DNA from: Edaphochlamys debaryana
Taxonomy: Eukaryota > Chlorophyta > Chlorophyceae > Chlamydomonadales
Length of the DNA: 64,000 nucleotides
Reading direction: 5' to 3'
NCBI GenBank assembly: GCA_016858145.1
Contig: JAEHOE010000156.1
Coordinates: 186,001-250,000, forward strand
In this document: positions 1 to 9,691 of the stretch, in pieces
How positions within the stretch are numbered: the first letter of the stretch is position 1
Layout of the letters: each line of letters opens with the position of its first letter
Program-made: the position numbers and the translations under genes
Notes under the pieces: generated by a model
What the model saw: the letters and a program-made list of their open reading frames with translations, nothing else
Database searches by the model: none
What the model was told of the DNA's origin: nothing

Positions 1-3000
1 CCAGCACACTCGGAGATAGAAGAAGCAGGGAGCATTGGCTGGGTAGCTGTGACACGATGGATGCGAGGCTACTGTAAAGCTGGAGGAGTGCAGTTGTCAG
101 TTGCCCAGTAGCGTTCTGGTTGGTTAGCACCGGCGGAGCACATAACGCTGACACCACGCTCGCCAGACTTGCAAGGCTCGTGTTTAGCGGCTCTCCGCCA
201 GCAGGAGGAATACCGGTGCAGGTCTGTAAGGATGCAATGTCGCCACCGAGCCATGCGTTGTTCGCGGATGTTCGGGAGTCGGCGGTCACTGCAATGACTT
301 GGCCAGGGACGTTCTCTGAAAACAGGGCCCCGCCGTAGCCTTTAGGAGGGTCAGACGCTGACGCGCCTGGCACCAAGGCGGCGATGTTACCCGCAAAGGT
401 GCTGCTGCAGATGACGCAGAGCTTGGGCTCCGACGCATTGTTTGCGACAGCTTGAGGTTCGGCGCTGGAGGGCAGAGGACCCAAGTGCAGCCCGCCTCCA
501 CGGCCGGCCACATTGCCCCGAAGCTGTACATCCGACAACAGCACTTGCTGGCTGCCTGACGCGCTGACACCGCCGCCGTCACCAAACGATCTGCTGTTTG
601 CCACAGCCGTTCCGCCGCTGAGCACCAGCTGAGCACAGCCTGCAGCTGCCACTGAGCCTCCCCGCAGCTGAGCCGAGTTGCCAAGGAATGTGGAATTGCT
701 GACGAGCAACGTAGATGCCATGCCGCAATACACGCCGCCGCCGGACTCAGTAGCGCTGTTGCCAGGGCCGACCTGAGTTGACGCTGCCTCCAAGGTCGCC
801 CCGCCCAACACGGCGATTGCTCCACCGAAGCTACCCGTGTTATTCGCCAGCACTCCTCCAGTCAAGGCGAGGCGGCAGTTAAGGCCCTGGAGAGTTAAAG
901 CCCCCCCGCTGCTAGAGGCCTGATTGCCGGTCAGTGTGCTGCTTGTGTCCAGCCGCCAAACCATGGGAATAGCAGGGCAATTGCTCACAAATATGGCACC
1001 TCCAGAACGTTCAGCTGTGTTGTCGGCTGCTGTGCTGTCCGCTCCCAGCTGCATAGCCGCAACCAGGGGGCTCCAGATTGCACCCCCGTCCTCAAGCAGA
1101 GCAGAGTTGCCTGACAAGCTGCTGCCTGAAAACATGCTGAGCTGCTGAACCGCCTGTGTGGCATAGACGGCGCCGCCGCTGAGCAGAGCGGTGTTTGCCG
1201 CGACGCTACTGTTGCCCTCGATCAGCATCACCAGAACTGAAGCAGCGGAAATGGCACCTCCATTTCGTCCGGCCCGGTTCTGTGACAGGGTGCTGTTGCC
1301 GTACAGCCGCAGAGAGATCTCTTGTGAGGAGACGGCGCCTCCAGAGCCTGACGCCTCGTTACGGCTGACCAAACTGCCCGCAGATGCGGTGATGTTGACA
1401 AGGCCCAGGGGGGCTGCGAGTGCTCCGCCGTCAAGGGCTGCGGTGTTGCCGGCAATGGCCGTGCCCTGGCCCTCCAGCTGCACTTGCACCGAGCCCTGCT
1501 CAGCCAGGACCGCGCCGCCCTTTCCTTGAGGGGCGTGGTTAGAGCTGATGCTGCCTCCGCTGCTCAGGTTGATCTGGACACTGCCCTGCACGCTGTGTAG
1601 CCCTCCACCGCCAAGGATGGCGGAATTGCCAATTGCGCCGCTGTTCCCCGCCACAACGAGTATGACGGTGGATGCCTGGACGCTAGCCGCGCCTCCGTGA
1701 GTGTTGGCGGTGTTGTTGGTGAGTATGCTGCCGTTGAGCAGTGTCAGGCTGACGACTCCACGGTCCGACGTGATCCATAGCGCCCCGCCAAATGTTGTCG
1801 CAGCGTTACTGCTTATGCTGCTTCCACCGCTGAGCACCAATCGAAGTTCGGTAGAGTCAGAGAAAAGCAAACCACCGCCCCCGTTGAGTGCAGCATTCCT
1901 GGTGAGCTGGGAGCCTGAACTAGCGGTGAGATCAACGGCTTCGCTGCTTCCAAAGTAGAAAGCACCCCCGGAGGTCTGAGCCCTGTTGGCAGACACCTCG
2001 CTGCCAAGAAGGGCAAAGCCGCGCACTCCGCCGCTTTGCACGGCGAAGGCTCCGCCGTTCCTGGCGGCGTTGCGCATCACCCGGCTCGCCGTGAGGAAGA
2101 GGTTGATGAGGCTGCCGCTTGAAACGTAGATAGCACCGCCATCCTGATCTGCGCTGTTTTGAATGAGATCGCTGCCAGAGATCAGCAGGTTGCTGATACT
2201 GCCTCGATCCGCACACATGACTCCGCCATAAGCGGCGCTGTTGTTGGTGAGGGTGCTGACAGCAGTGAACCTTAGGTTGGCAAGGCCTGCAGCCCCAGAG
2301 GCGTAGAAAACGCCGCCCTTCCCATCAGCTTTGTTGCTCGACGCCGTGCTGCCACCAAAGCTGACATCCTTGATGCCACCAAGCCCCGCGAAAAACGCCC
2401 CGCCAGAGCCCCGGGCCGTGTTGAGCGATACGCGGCCGCTGGCTGAGACTGTCAGCCCGGCGATGCCCCCAAACTGGGCGTGCAAGGCCCCGCCATCCGC
2501 CCCGGCTGCGTTGGCGGATAGGCTGCTTCCACCAGACACGGAGGTTTGCTGGATGCCCCCAAACCAGGCGCACACTGCGCCGCCGTGCTCGGCAGCGCGG
2601 TTGCGGGCCACCTCGCTTGCATTGGCGAGGGAGAGGCCCCGAACGTGGCCTGATGCCGAGTACAGGGCACCGCCCCGCTGAGCGCTGTTGTCTGAAACAG
2701 TGCTGCGTCCATCCAGGAGTGCACTGGAGATGCCCCCCGACTGTGAGTAGAGAGCGCCGCCGTAGAGCCCTGCTGTGTTCCTCACAACAGCGCTGCCCCC
2801 TGTGATGACCAGGCTGTGGAAGCCTCCGCGGTAGGAGCAGACTGCGCCTCCGAAGCCCGCAGCCGAGTTGTCAGACAGCACGGTCCTGCTATCCAGCGTC
2901 ATGTTAACCACGCCTCCAGCATAGGCGTAGATTGCTCCTCCGTCATAGGTGGCGTTATTTTCAACCAAGCGGCTGCCGCCTGTGACGAGGACGTTGGCCA

Positions 3001-4068
3001 TAGGTCCGGCCAGCGAGCACGCAGCGCCGCCAAAAGGCGCCTTGTTGCCGGACAGGCTGCTCCCGTCCTGCAGGGTCCACGCCGCTGTGCCTTGGCGGAA
3101 GAAGCAAGCGCCTCCAGCAATGGCTGCGGCATTGGAGACTGCCGTTACGGCTGTCCAGGTGACGTAAGGCACCCCGGAGAGCACGGCCAGTGCTCCACCA
3201 CTGCCGCCCGTGTTGTTGGAGAGAGTTGTGCGTTCGAGAGAGATAGCGACTGCCTCGCTGTCAGGGGCCTCCACGACCAAGGCGCCCAGGCCGTAGCTAG
3301 AGCTCTGGTCATCTCCAGCAGCGTCATCAAAGGGTGTGAGCATGTTCGCCCAAGAGGACTGCAGCTGCATGTCGGGGCCGCCCCAGACAACAGCGTTGTT
3401 GGCGAACGTGCTGTTGCTGATTCGGACCCAAGGCGGCTGAGCTGGTTGCTGTGTGTTGTCCGCCGATGTCATTGGCGCGACCTGAACCCAGAAGCATGCC
3501 CAGCCGTGTGCGTTGCTGACGTCTGAGCAAAGCGAAGCTGTGATAGAAACGCCGGTGCAGCCTGAAATCCGGACAGCTCCATAGACCATAGATGGAGGAG
3601 AGAATGCCTGCCTCTGCATGGTGTTCCATACGAAAGGCTGGCCATCAAGGTCCCGAATTGTGACGTTTCTGAGCGTCAGGTACGACGCATTCGTGATGTG
3701 CAGAAGCGCATTGGCTGTGCTGAGTGGCAGCCCCTCAATAAGGCTGTCCTCGATGAGTAGGTGTGAAGAGCCCGATAGGGTCAAGCCCCAGTCATCTCCA
3801 CCAGTCCTTGAGCGCAGCGGATACTGTGGCTGAGGCGGGAGCCGCTGTCTTAGAGCTGCGCCGACAGAGACTTGCAGGGGCGGCTCCGCGGAAGGCTGGC
3901 TGTCGCCGGCAGCAGCGCAGTCCACGCTGCTTGCTGTGGGCGTCAGGACGATGCGGCACCGGTGCGTCCAGGGCTGCGGCGGCAGCAGGGTTGCTGCCGC
4001 CAGCAGCGGGGGAAGCCTTGTGGGGCTTGGTGCCGCCGCCAGGCCGGGCGGCGGCGGGGCAGACGCAC
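1..4068 (-). other. Gene A Pmp-like right-handed beta-helix region (partial)
   Basis: One long open exon runs from the acceptor at 4068 to the edge. It carries dozens of ~20-25-residue repeats with the GGA(L/V/F) and (F/L)xxN(T/S) pattern of polymorphic outer membrane protein (Pmp)/parallel beta-helix domains, e.g. NTGGSGGALAVLSG and STFANNAVVWGG. The protein is nearly the same as gene B at 26900-30846, and I found no stop in the segments I translated. Only the last ~300 bases, near the window edge, diverge strongly from B. The helix probably forms a rigid extracellular stalk. Confidence 0.75.
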
Positions 4069-7000
4069 CTGCGAACGTCCAGCGAAGGGTCCAGTAAGGT
4101 GTGTACGTGCGATCCAACCACACATCCATCGGACTGAATTTGCTCACCCGCCGGGGAGGTGATGCTTCGAATCGTCTATATGGGAACAAGGTGTAGAAGG
4201 CCAGCCCTGATGACGAAAGCCGTTACCCCGCCGCTCACCTGCAGAAGCGCTGCTTCGAGACGTATACACTTCGAGCTCAGCGATGCTCAGTGACCAGGAG
4301 CAGCCGTCCGCAGCGATGGCGGCAGCAGGCGTCTGGAAGTTTTGCAGGGTCACCCACTGCCCCCGGGCGGCGGGCTGGATGGGCGCGCGAAGGATTTGGC
4401 CGTCCGCTCCGCGGCCCTCCTGCCGCCACACAAGCGGATTCATCTCAACCAGGGGCGTGTCCTCCGGTTGCGCAATGCGGATGCCGCCAACACGCAGCTC
4501 GGCGTTCATGAGCGTGTAACCCCGCCTGCGGAGGGAAGCGTGCGGGGCAAAACATTGAGGTCAGTGCGCTTAGGAGGGCTGACTTTTCGGGGCGAAACAA
4601 CGAGGTCAGAGCGCTTCGAGAACGTTTCGCGTTGAGAGCGAGGCTCCGGGATGGCATATCTGTTTGGCCAACAACCCCTCTTGGCTTTGCCCTGTCCCCC
4701 ATGCACTGCATGAATGAAGCTGGCAAGCAAAGCCGTGCTAGAGCTCGCGTCTTGCAATAAAGAATGATAGAATCGGGCGCATCCCCTACCCACCCGGCAG
4801 AGTCGGTGTTGTAGATCACGATGAGGTCCACCGCGAGGGATGAGCCCAGGTCCACAGAGAGCCACGGCGTGACGTCGCTGGGGTCTGGGCGTGGTTGAAG
4901 CATGGAAGGCACAGAAGGGAGGCGTGTTCTTGAATACAGCATTCGGGGAAGGCAGTAAGCCGAACCGCAAAGGGAATGATGCCCCTACCCGCACAGCTGG
5001 TCTGAAATAAACCCTTGGTGGCGGTTGAGTTTCCATCCGTAACCCGGCTGGCGTTGCCGGTTGCTGAGCCTCCATCCCGGCTTGAGGCATATGCCGGTTT
5101 GCGCAGGGCAGCATTGACACGCCCTGCAGGTAGGCGGCGGGGGACGAGAGCAAGCCGAAGGCATGGGCCAGCCGGTAAGCCTTAATGCCATGGGCTACAA
5201 AACTTAGACCTCGTCTCACGCACCTCCAGAGATTTCTACCTCAAAGGACCGGACTATCCCAGCGTCATCGTTGCTGACAGCATCAATAGCACCAAGGCTC
5301 CAGACGCCCTCCAGGGCGGCGGCGCTGACAACGTTCAAGGCAGCTGATAAATCATCATCTGGGCGGAAAGGCCCGGGCGGAAGGAGGAATCCGTTTACGG
5401 TCCTCGCTGACTTGATCTGTTTATACTTGGGTTCGTCTGAGAAGATGTACAGCCCGTCCAAGTCAAGATCCGTGCGTATACGGTTGCTAAGGGTTACTGT
5501 CACATTGCTTGGCGATGTGACTCTGAGGATAACGTCGGACAGTCGGGTATGCAAAATATTCACTTTGACTGTGATGTTGTCAACGAAGTCCAAGCCGCTG
5601 CAGGCGGACGAGAATGCAGGTCATACACTTTCAAGGAAGCCTTCATCACCAATACTTGCACCTTGATCCCTTACCACATAGGCATCTTTCCAGTCAGAGT
5701 GATGCCGGCTCGGTCACCATTCAGAATTGGCACTTCCGGACCGCTGTATGCAGCCATACAGGCGCCAACCGACTGATCACCTGCGTGCGTGGAACAACAG
5801 ACCAAAGCCCGGGTGACATGACATGCGTGTAACGCCACACCGGCATGACGAACAACGGCGTGGCACGTGCGTACCGGAGACTTGCGATGGTGGAGCCGGG
5901 GGTAATAAAGCCCGAGCAAAGACCAAAGCCAGTCGATCAGGGAACGTTGGCTGACCAATGCCGCCCGCCTGTTGTGACACAAAACCCGCGAAAGCAAATC
6001 CGTCCGGCACGATCAGCGGCTCCTGAGGTCTGTCGCACAACCAGGGTAGCCCGAAGTACAACGGCCGCTTGTTTGCAGTCCAGAGTGTGATGCTCTGCGC
6101 TCCAAACCGCAGGTCGAAGCTATTGTTTGCGCAGCAGATGTGTACTTCGACAATTGGGCTGTTCGGCGGGGCCACGCTGCTGAAGTAGAAAGGTGCGCCT
6201 TGTGACCGGCTGATGTTCCCAGCCGGGTCTCCATGGCGGGGCCCCACGCGCCCACCCTCGAAAACGGTTTCAAAGTAATCCAAGATCTGACCATAGTAGC
6301 CCTGCGGGATAGTGCGAAAACGCGCAGCGCATTACTGGTAACGCGGCAGGCTGTAGAAACAATAGGGGTGCCCGCAGGCAAACGTCTTTATAAGATAGAC
6401 CCGCCCCCACTCTGGCCCGAGCACCGGGCGGGCGAAACTCACCCTGACCATGACAGGTGAGTACATGCTGGCCAGCCTTTCGTCACTGTACGTGATGTAG
6501 CTTGTGTAGTTGGAGCCACACAGGTACTTGCTCACACGGGTCTCGTACGCTGTGCAATAGAGGGTGGACCTTCATGCTTGTTGAGCGGCGGCAAGGACAC
6601 TCTGCTGTCGCATTGCGCCCTATCTCTCACCAGCGGTTGCAGGAGGCGGTGTTGATTTTGGCTGAGGCGGTAGCGGCGGTGCCAACGCGCTCCTGGTGGC
6701 AGGCTGGCTGAATACAAAGGCCAAACTGTCAACTGCCTTTGCAGATGTTGTCCCGGCTGGAGTTTGAGTGGCCAGCCCCGCAAAGGAAAACCCATCGGGT
6801 ACATCCAAGTAGGGCTGCGGATTGTCGCAGCTGTTCGGATCGCCCAGGTAGACTGCTGTGCCGTTTGCCAGCCGCAGCTCCACGTGCTGAGCCCGGAACG
6901 CGGTGCCGGGCTGACCGCCTCCGCAGCAGACCCGGAGCTGGATGACGGGGCTGTTGGGCGGCTGGACGCTGCTGAACTGGAACAGCGGTGGGGCAGTCCG

Positions 7001-9691
7001 GCTGATGTTGATAGACGGGTCGCCGTGCCTAGGGCCCACGTGGCTTCCAGTAAACACTGTCTGAAGCGCCTCCAGGCGGCTGTTGGCGTAATATCCCTGC
7101 GTGTAAAATTCGCAATTCGCGTCACAAATTCGAGATTAGATTGAAACCCCCATCTATCCATCCGTACGTGTACCTCATCACGCACCTGAATAGCGACCGG
7201 CTCGTAGAGTTTCACCAGATCCTCGTCAGTTGCTGGTGTATAGCTTGGAAAGTCCGAACCACAAAAGGATTGGCTGACGCGAGTTTCGAAGATAACTGTG
7301 AGCAAAATGTGGGCGCAGAAGGTGAATCAACGCATAAGTGCTCCATCCCGCCCATGCATCTACTTACTTACTTCGGCAAGGCGACCCAAAACAGCTTTGG
7401 GGGCATAGCACGTTGCGAATGCTCTGACCGCCCCACTCGTACTCAGGACCGCAGTAACCCTGGGCTTTCCAGGACGCACAGACGGCCAGGCGGTCGAGGC
7501 AGACTGCACGACAGGCATGGCGGAGCGGAGGTTGGAACACACCTGTCACGCACTCCGATGCATTGGTTTTGAGAAATGCTGCTTATTGCTTTCACCTGGA
7601 CACGTCAAGCGCCCATTTGTATTCCAGATTGGTGCGGCGTACGCTCCCCCCTCGCAGGTTGCCAGGTCGAGCGTTGTTCTTGTCGGGTTGTCTTTAGTGT
7701 TATAGCACTTGCACTGCAGCACGCAGCCAGCACCGGTGGCACTAAAGCTCGGTCTTAAAGGTTGGCAGTCCTCACAAGACGGCAGGCCTCCTCCGGGTTT
7801 GCACCAGGAGGGACAGGCGTCACTCCTGTTTTCGATGGGTGTGTCCGAGCAAAGTGGCACTGTTCTCCAATCTGCAATATCAACGGAGGTGGGAGTACGG
7901 TGGGGCTCAAGCAAATACGCAGTCATCAATTTATCTGAGGACGGGCAACCAGAACCGCATGCATACAGAAGAAAAGCGCATGCTATCCCCAATGTAGAAA
8001 CGGACTAAACTGACCCGGTGGCGGTGGCGGTGAAGGTGGGCGTGGCGGCAAACCTGCATGAGTGCTTGAGGCCAGATAGACAGGTAAGGAGTGATTTAGC
8101 CTTCATCAAGCGAAAGCGGTAGGACTTGTAGATTGCTACGACTAGACTGACCGGGTGGAGAGGGGGGGTAAGGCGATGGCGAAGGTGGAAGAGGCCGTGC
8201 CACTGTTAAGCAAATAAAGCAGCAGCGATTGGTCATTTCTGATGCTGGCGGGCCGGGCCGTCCCTATCCTAGCCTTCAAAGGTGCACGCTCTCTGGACAC
8301 GGGTTGGTTTGCGTGCTGAAGCTCACCTCCGGTGATCGAGACCCCAAAAGAGTGCACAACACCCATATTAAATGGCGACGGGTCTGTGACCTTCAGCCGC
8401 CAGGTTCCGGAAGCGATACGCTGGCCTATAAATGGCTGGAGAGGGTTGACAGGAGCGTAGGACCCGGGTGGTATCGCACTGGACCCATTGTTGGATGAGC
8501 GCCGCGGGGAGATCATGGACCCCATGTTGGGAAGACTTGCATTATTCACAAAGATGTAGACCCCGTCCACGCTGTTGCACGAGTAGGTACCACGAAAGGT
8601 GAAAAGGGTCACGGTGACGTCCCCCGAGGCCAGCTTGATCACGAGGTCACCAACGCAAGTGTGGGTAAGGTTGACCGCAACCAATATGTCCGACACCGGC
8701 CCATCAAGGCTGTGGCGTGAGCGGACAATCAAACATCAGGGCCCTCGAGTTAAGTACAGTTCGTTGAGCACTTCTTGACAGTTCCGTGAGACAGAGTTGG
8801 CACTCCAAGCAAGAGCCTTCTACGTAACCCCCGCATCCCAGCCCACCATTGCGCCTTGCTGGTGGCGGCCAGCGTGAGAACTTTGGTGATATCGTCAGGA
8901 ATGGCCGCATCCGGCCCAGCGTATACAAGCGTGCAGAGTATTATTTCTGCGGGTCGCAACGCAGAGGGAGCAGGGGCGCAGGCCTCTAGGAGCCTAGACA
9001 GACCCGGCACACGTACGGAAAGGCAAGGGTGGGGTGCGTGGCAGATGGCGGTGGCCTCAGTAGGTGGGCTCCTGCCCTCTGTCATGATGACAGTGCATGC
9101 ATTTGAATCTCGATCTAGAGGGTCCATAGAGGTCTGCACAGCAGACTAAGGATGTCTGGAGATTTGCCTAAGGATTGCAGGAGCTGATCCGCGCTGAAGC
9201 CCCAACCTGGCTGATGAGCTGACACGTCCTGGGGTAATGCAACCGCCTTCCGGCCCTAACGCACGCACCCTCACGCATCCACTGGCGTTCAGCCCCTTGG
9301 TGGATGCTGGATGCGACAGGCACGCGCCCCAATCCCACGGGGTCCAGAGGGGACCCTAGTGACCCCAGCCGCCCCGCCCCGGGCGCCCCACCCCCTGGAT
9401 GGGCCCTTTCAGGCCTTCAGGTTCCCATGTTTTTGCCCTACGGCTGGACCGCCCTGCGTTCCCGCTGCAACCACATATCCACATCCTGGCTGGGGTACGC
9501 CTGCTGCCAGCAGCCCAGCACTCAGTGGCCAGCCCCCTGGGCCAGCCTGGCCCGTTCCCCACGGCTCGACCCGAGGGGCCTCACGCACCGTCGGTCCCTG
9601 CACCATCTCCACCCTGCGTCGAGGCGCTCGCCGCCAGCACCACCACCGCCAGCAGCAGGCAGCGCACGCGTACGCGGCCGAGGGTCGCCAT
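1..9691 (-). CDS. Gene A: secreted/membrane multi-lectin, P-domain, beta-helix protein (5' part)
   Basis: Large minus-strand gene cut by the left edge of the window. Exons read by eye: 9691-9589, 8946-8847, 8709-8327, 8202-8152, 8053-8015, 7871-7596, 7503-7372, 7295-7186, 7096-6631, 6549-6443, 6301-5875, 5780-5675, 5597-5224, 5123-4989, 4884-4794, 4525-4239 and 4068 to 1. All introns are GT-AG and every junction keeps phase, giving about 2,418 residues with no stop. Order of parts: signal peptide (1-34), P domain (35-195), Pro-rich linker (196-225), CVNH-like domain (226-317), ShK (318-361), two lectin-like modules (362-731), P domain (732-891), F-type lectin (892-1062), Pmp-like beta-helix (1063 onward). 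The membrane part, known from the tandem paralogue at 22282-40223, should lie beyond position 1. Likely a cell-surface or matrix carbohydrate-binding receptor or adhesin; the function is inferred from the domains. The start was chosen because it opens a clear signal peptide whose exon splices in phase. Confidence 0.82.
4239..5123 (-). other. Gene A F-type lectin (fucolectin/F5-8C-like) domain
   Basis: Three exons (5123-4989, 4884-4794, 4525-4239). The read gives VNAALRKPAYASSR ... NASRVTDGN, SDVTPWLSVDLGSSLAVD, VIYNTDSAG, then LMNAELRVGGIRIA, ARGQWVTLQNFQ and SLSIAELEVYTS. This is the classic F-type lectin order (N-AL-k-a-qSS ... avDGn ... WW-vDLG ... i-i-nR-D ... G-yv-i ... L-l-EveVy), whose animal members bind fucose. 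Exon lengths equal those in gene B except for 3 nt. Confidence 0.75.
5224..5780 (-). other. Gene A P/Homo-B-type domain 2
   Basis: Leader exon 5780-5675 (CMAAYSGPEVPILNGD) and core exon 5597-5224 (VKVNILHTRLSDVILRVTSP, LDGLYIFSDEP, GPFRPDDDLSAAL, EGVWSLGAIDAV, IVRSFEVEISGG). The exon lengths (106 and 374 nt) are exactly those of the gene B counterpart at 32581-31978, although the protein has diverged considerably. Confidence 0.75.
5875..6549 (-). other. Gene A lectin-like module, copy 2
   Basis: Exons 6549-6443 and 6301-5875. Same layout as copy 1: YETRVSKYLCGSNYTS ... DERLASMYSPVMVR, then VFEGGRVGPRHGD, FYFSSVAPPNSPIVEVHICC, PDGFAFAGFVSQ and DRLALVFARAL. It ends in a short Pro-rich tail. 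Splice phases (1-0, 0-1) match copy 1 and both copies in gene B, so the module expanded as a two-exon unit. Confidence 0.5.
6631..7295 (-). other. Gene A lectin-like module, copy 1
   Basis: Exons 7295-7186 and 7096-6631. A short lead, FETRVSQSFCGSDFP ... DEDLVKLYEPVAIQ, is followed by VFTGSHVGPRHGD, FQFSSVQPPNSPVIQLRVCC, VELRLANGTAVYLGD, PDGFSFAGLATQ and VDSLAFVFSQP. The G-rich start and the ending pattern (PxGFxFAGL ... VDxLAFVF) recall jacalin-like beta-prism lectins, but the match is weak and this is an inference. Four copies of the module occur in the window, two in each paralogue. Confidence 0.5.
7372..7503 (-). other. Gene A ShK (SXC) domain exon
   Basis: A 132-nt phase 1-1 exon with CLDRLAVCASWKAQGYCG, then QSIRNVLCPQSCFGSPC. 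The six-Cys ShK spacing (CxDxxxxCxxWxxxGxC ... CxxSCxxC) is clear. ShK domains are small disulphide modules often found on secreted algal and metazoan proteins. The acceptor is GTCGTGCAG/TCTGCC and the donor CGAA/GTAAGT. Gene B has three ShK domains in the same stretch. Confidence 0.75.
7596..7871 (-). other. Gene A CVNH-like (cyanovirin-N homology) domain exon
   Basis: A 276-nt phase 1-1 exon. After a Cys-rich lead (DACPSWCKPGGG, CEDCQPL) comes PSFSATGAGCVLQCKCYN, then RTTLDLATCEGG and PIWNTNGRLTCP. The order FS-x-C, LxAxC-like Cys, a T-x-x-DL core, then NxNGxLxC is the CVNH signature. CVNH proteins bind mannose-rich glycans. Only about one repeat of the usual two-repeat fold is obvious. Gene B has nothing equivalent at this place. 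The family assignment rests on the motif alone. Confidence 0.6.
8015..8202 (-). other. Gene A Pro-rich linker exons
   Basis: Two short phase 1-1 exons, 8202-8152 (VARPLPPSPSPYPPSPP) and 8053-8015 (GLPPRPPSPPPPPG). Their Ser-Pro/Pro-Pro composition resembles the hydroxyproline-rich spacers of volvocine extracellular-matrix glycoproteins such as pherophorins. The second corresponds to the GLPPSPPSPPAPYSNVT exon of gene B (35500-35450). Confidence 0.65.
8327..8946 (-). other. Gene A P/Homo-B-type domain 1
   Basis: Two exons (8946-8847 and 8709-8327). The first carries the leader pattern CTLVYAGPDAAIPDD seen before every P domain here. The second carries VAVNLTHTCVGDLVIKL, then VDGVYIFVNN, GSYAPVNPLQPFIG, SGTWRLKVTD and VVHSFGVSITGG. 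This matches the proprotein-convertase P-domain pattern (vxVxixHTxxGDLxixLxSP ... GxWxLxVxDxxxGDxGxlxsW). No subtilase catalytic domain accompanies it, so it probably works as a binding or stability module. Confidence 0.75.
9589..9691 (-). other. Gene A exon 1, signal peptide
   Basis: ATG at 9691-9689 begins MATLGRVRVRC, followed by a hydrophobic run LLLAVVVLAAS and a small-residue cleavage-like site before TQGG. The donor is GACG/GTGCGTG at 9589 in phase 1, and it joins in phase to the exon starting at 8946. Gene B has an equivalent first exon ending in AQDGGGTTEG, which supports the assignment. Confidence 0.8.
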
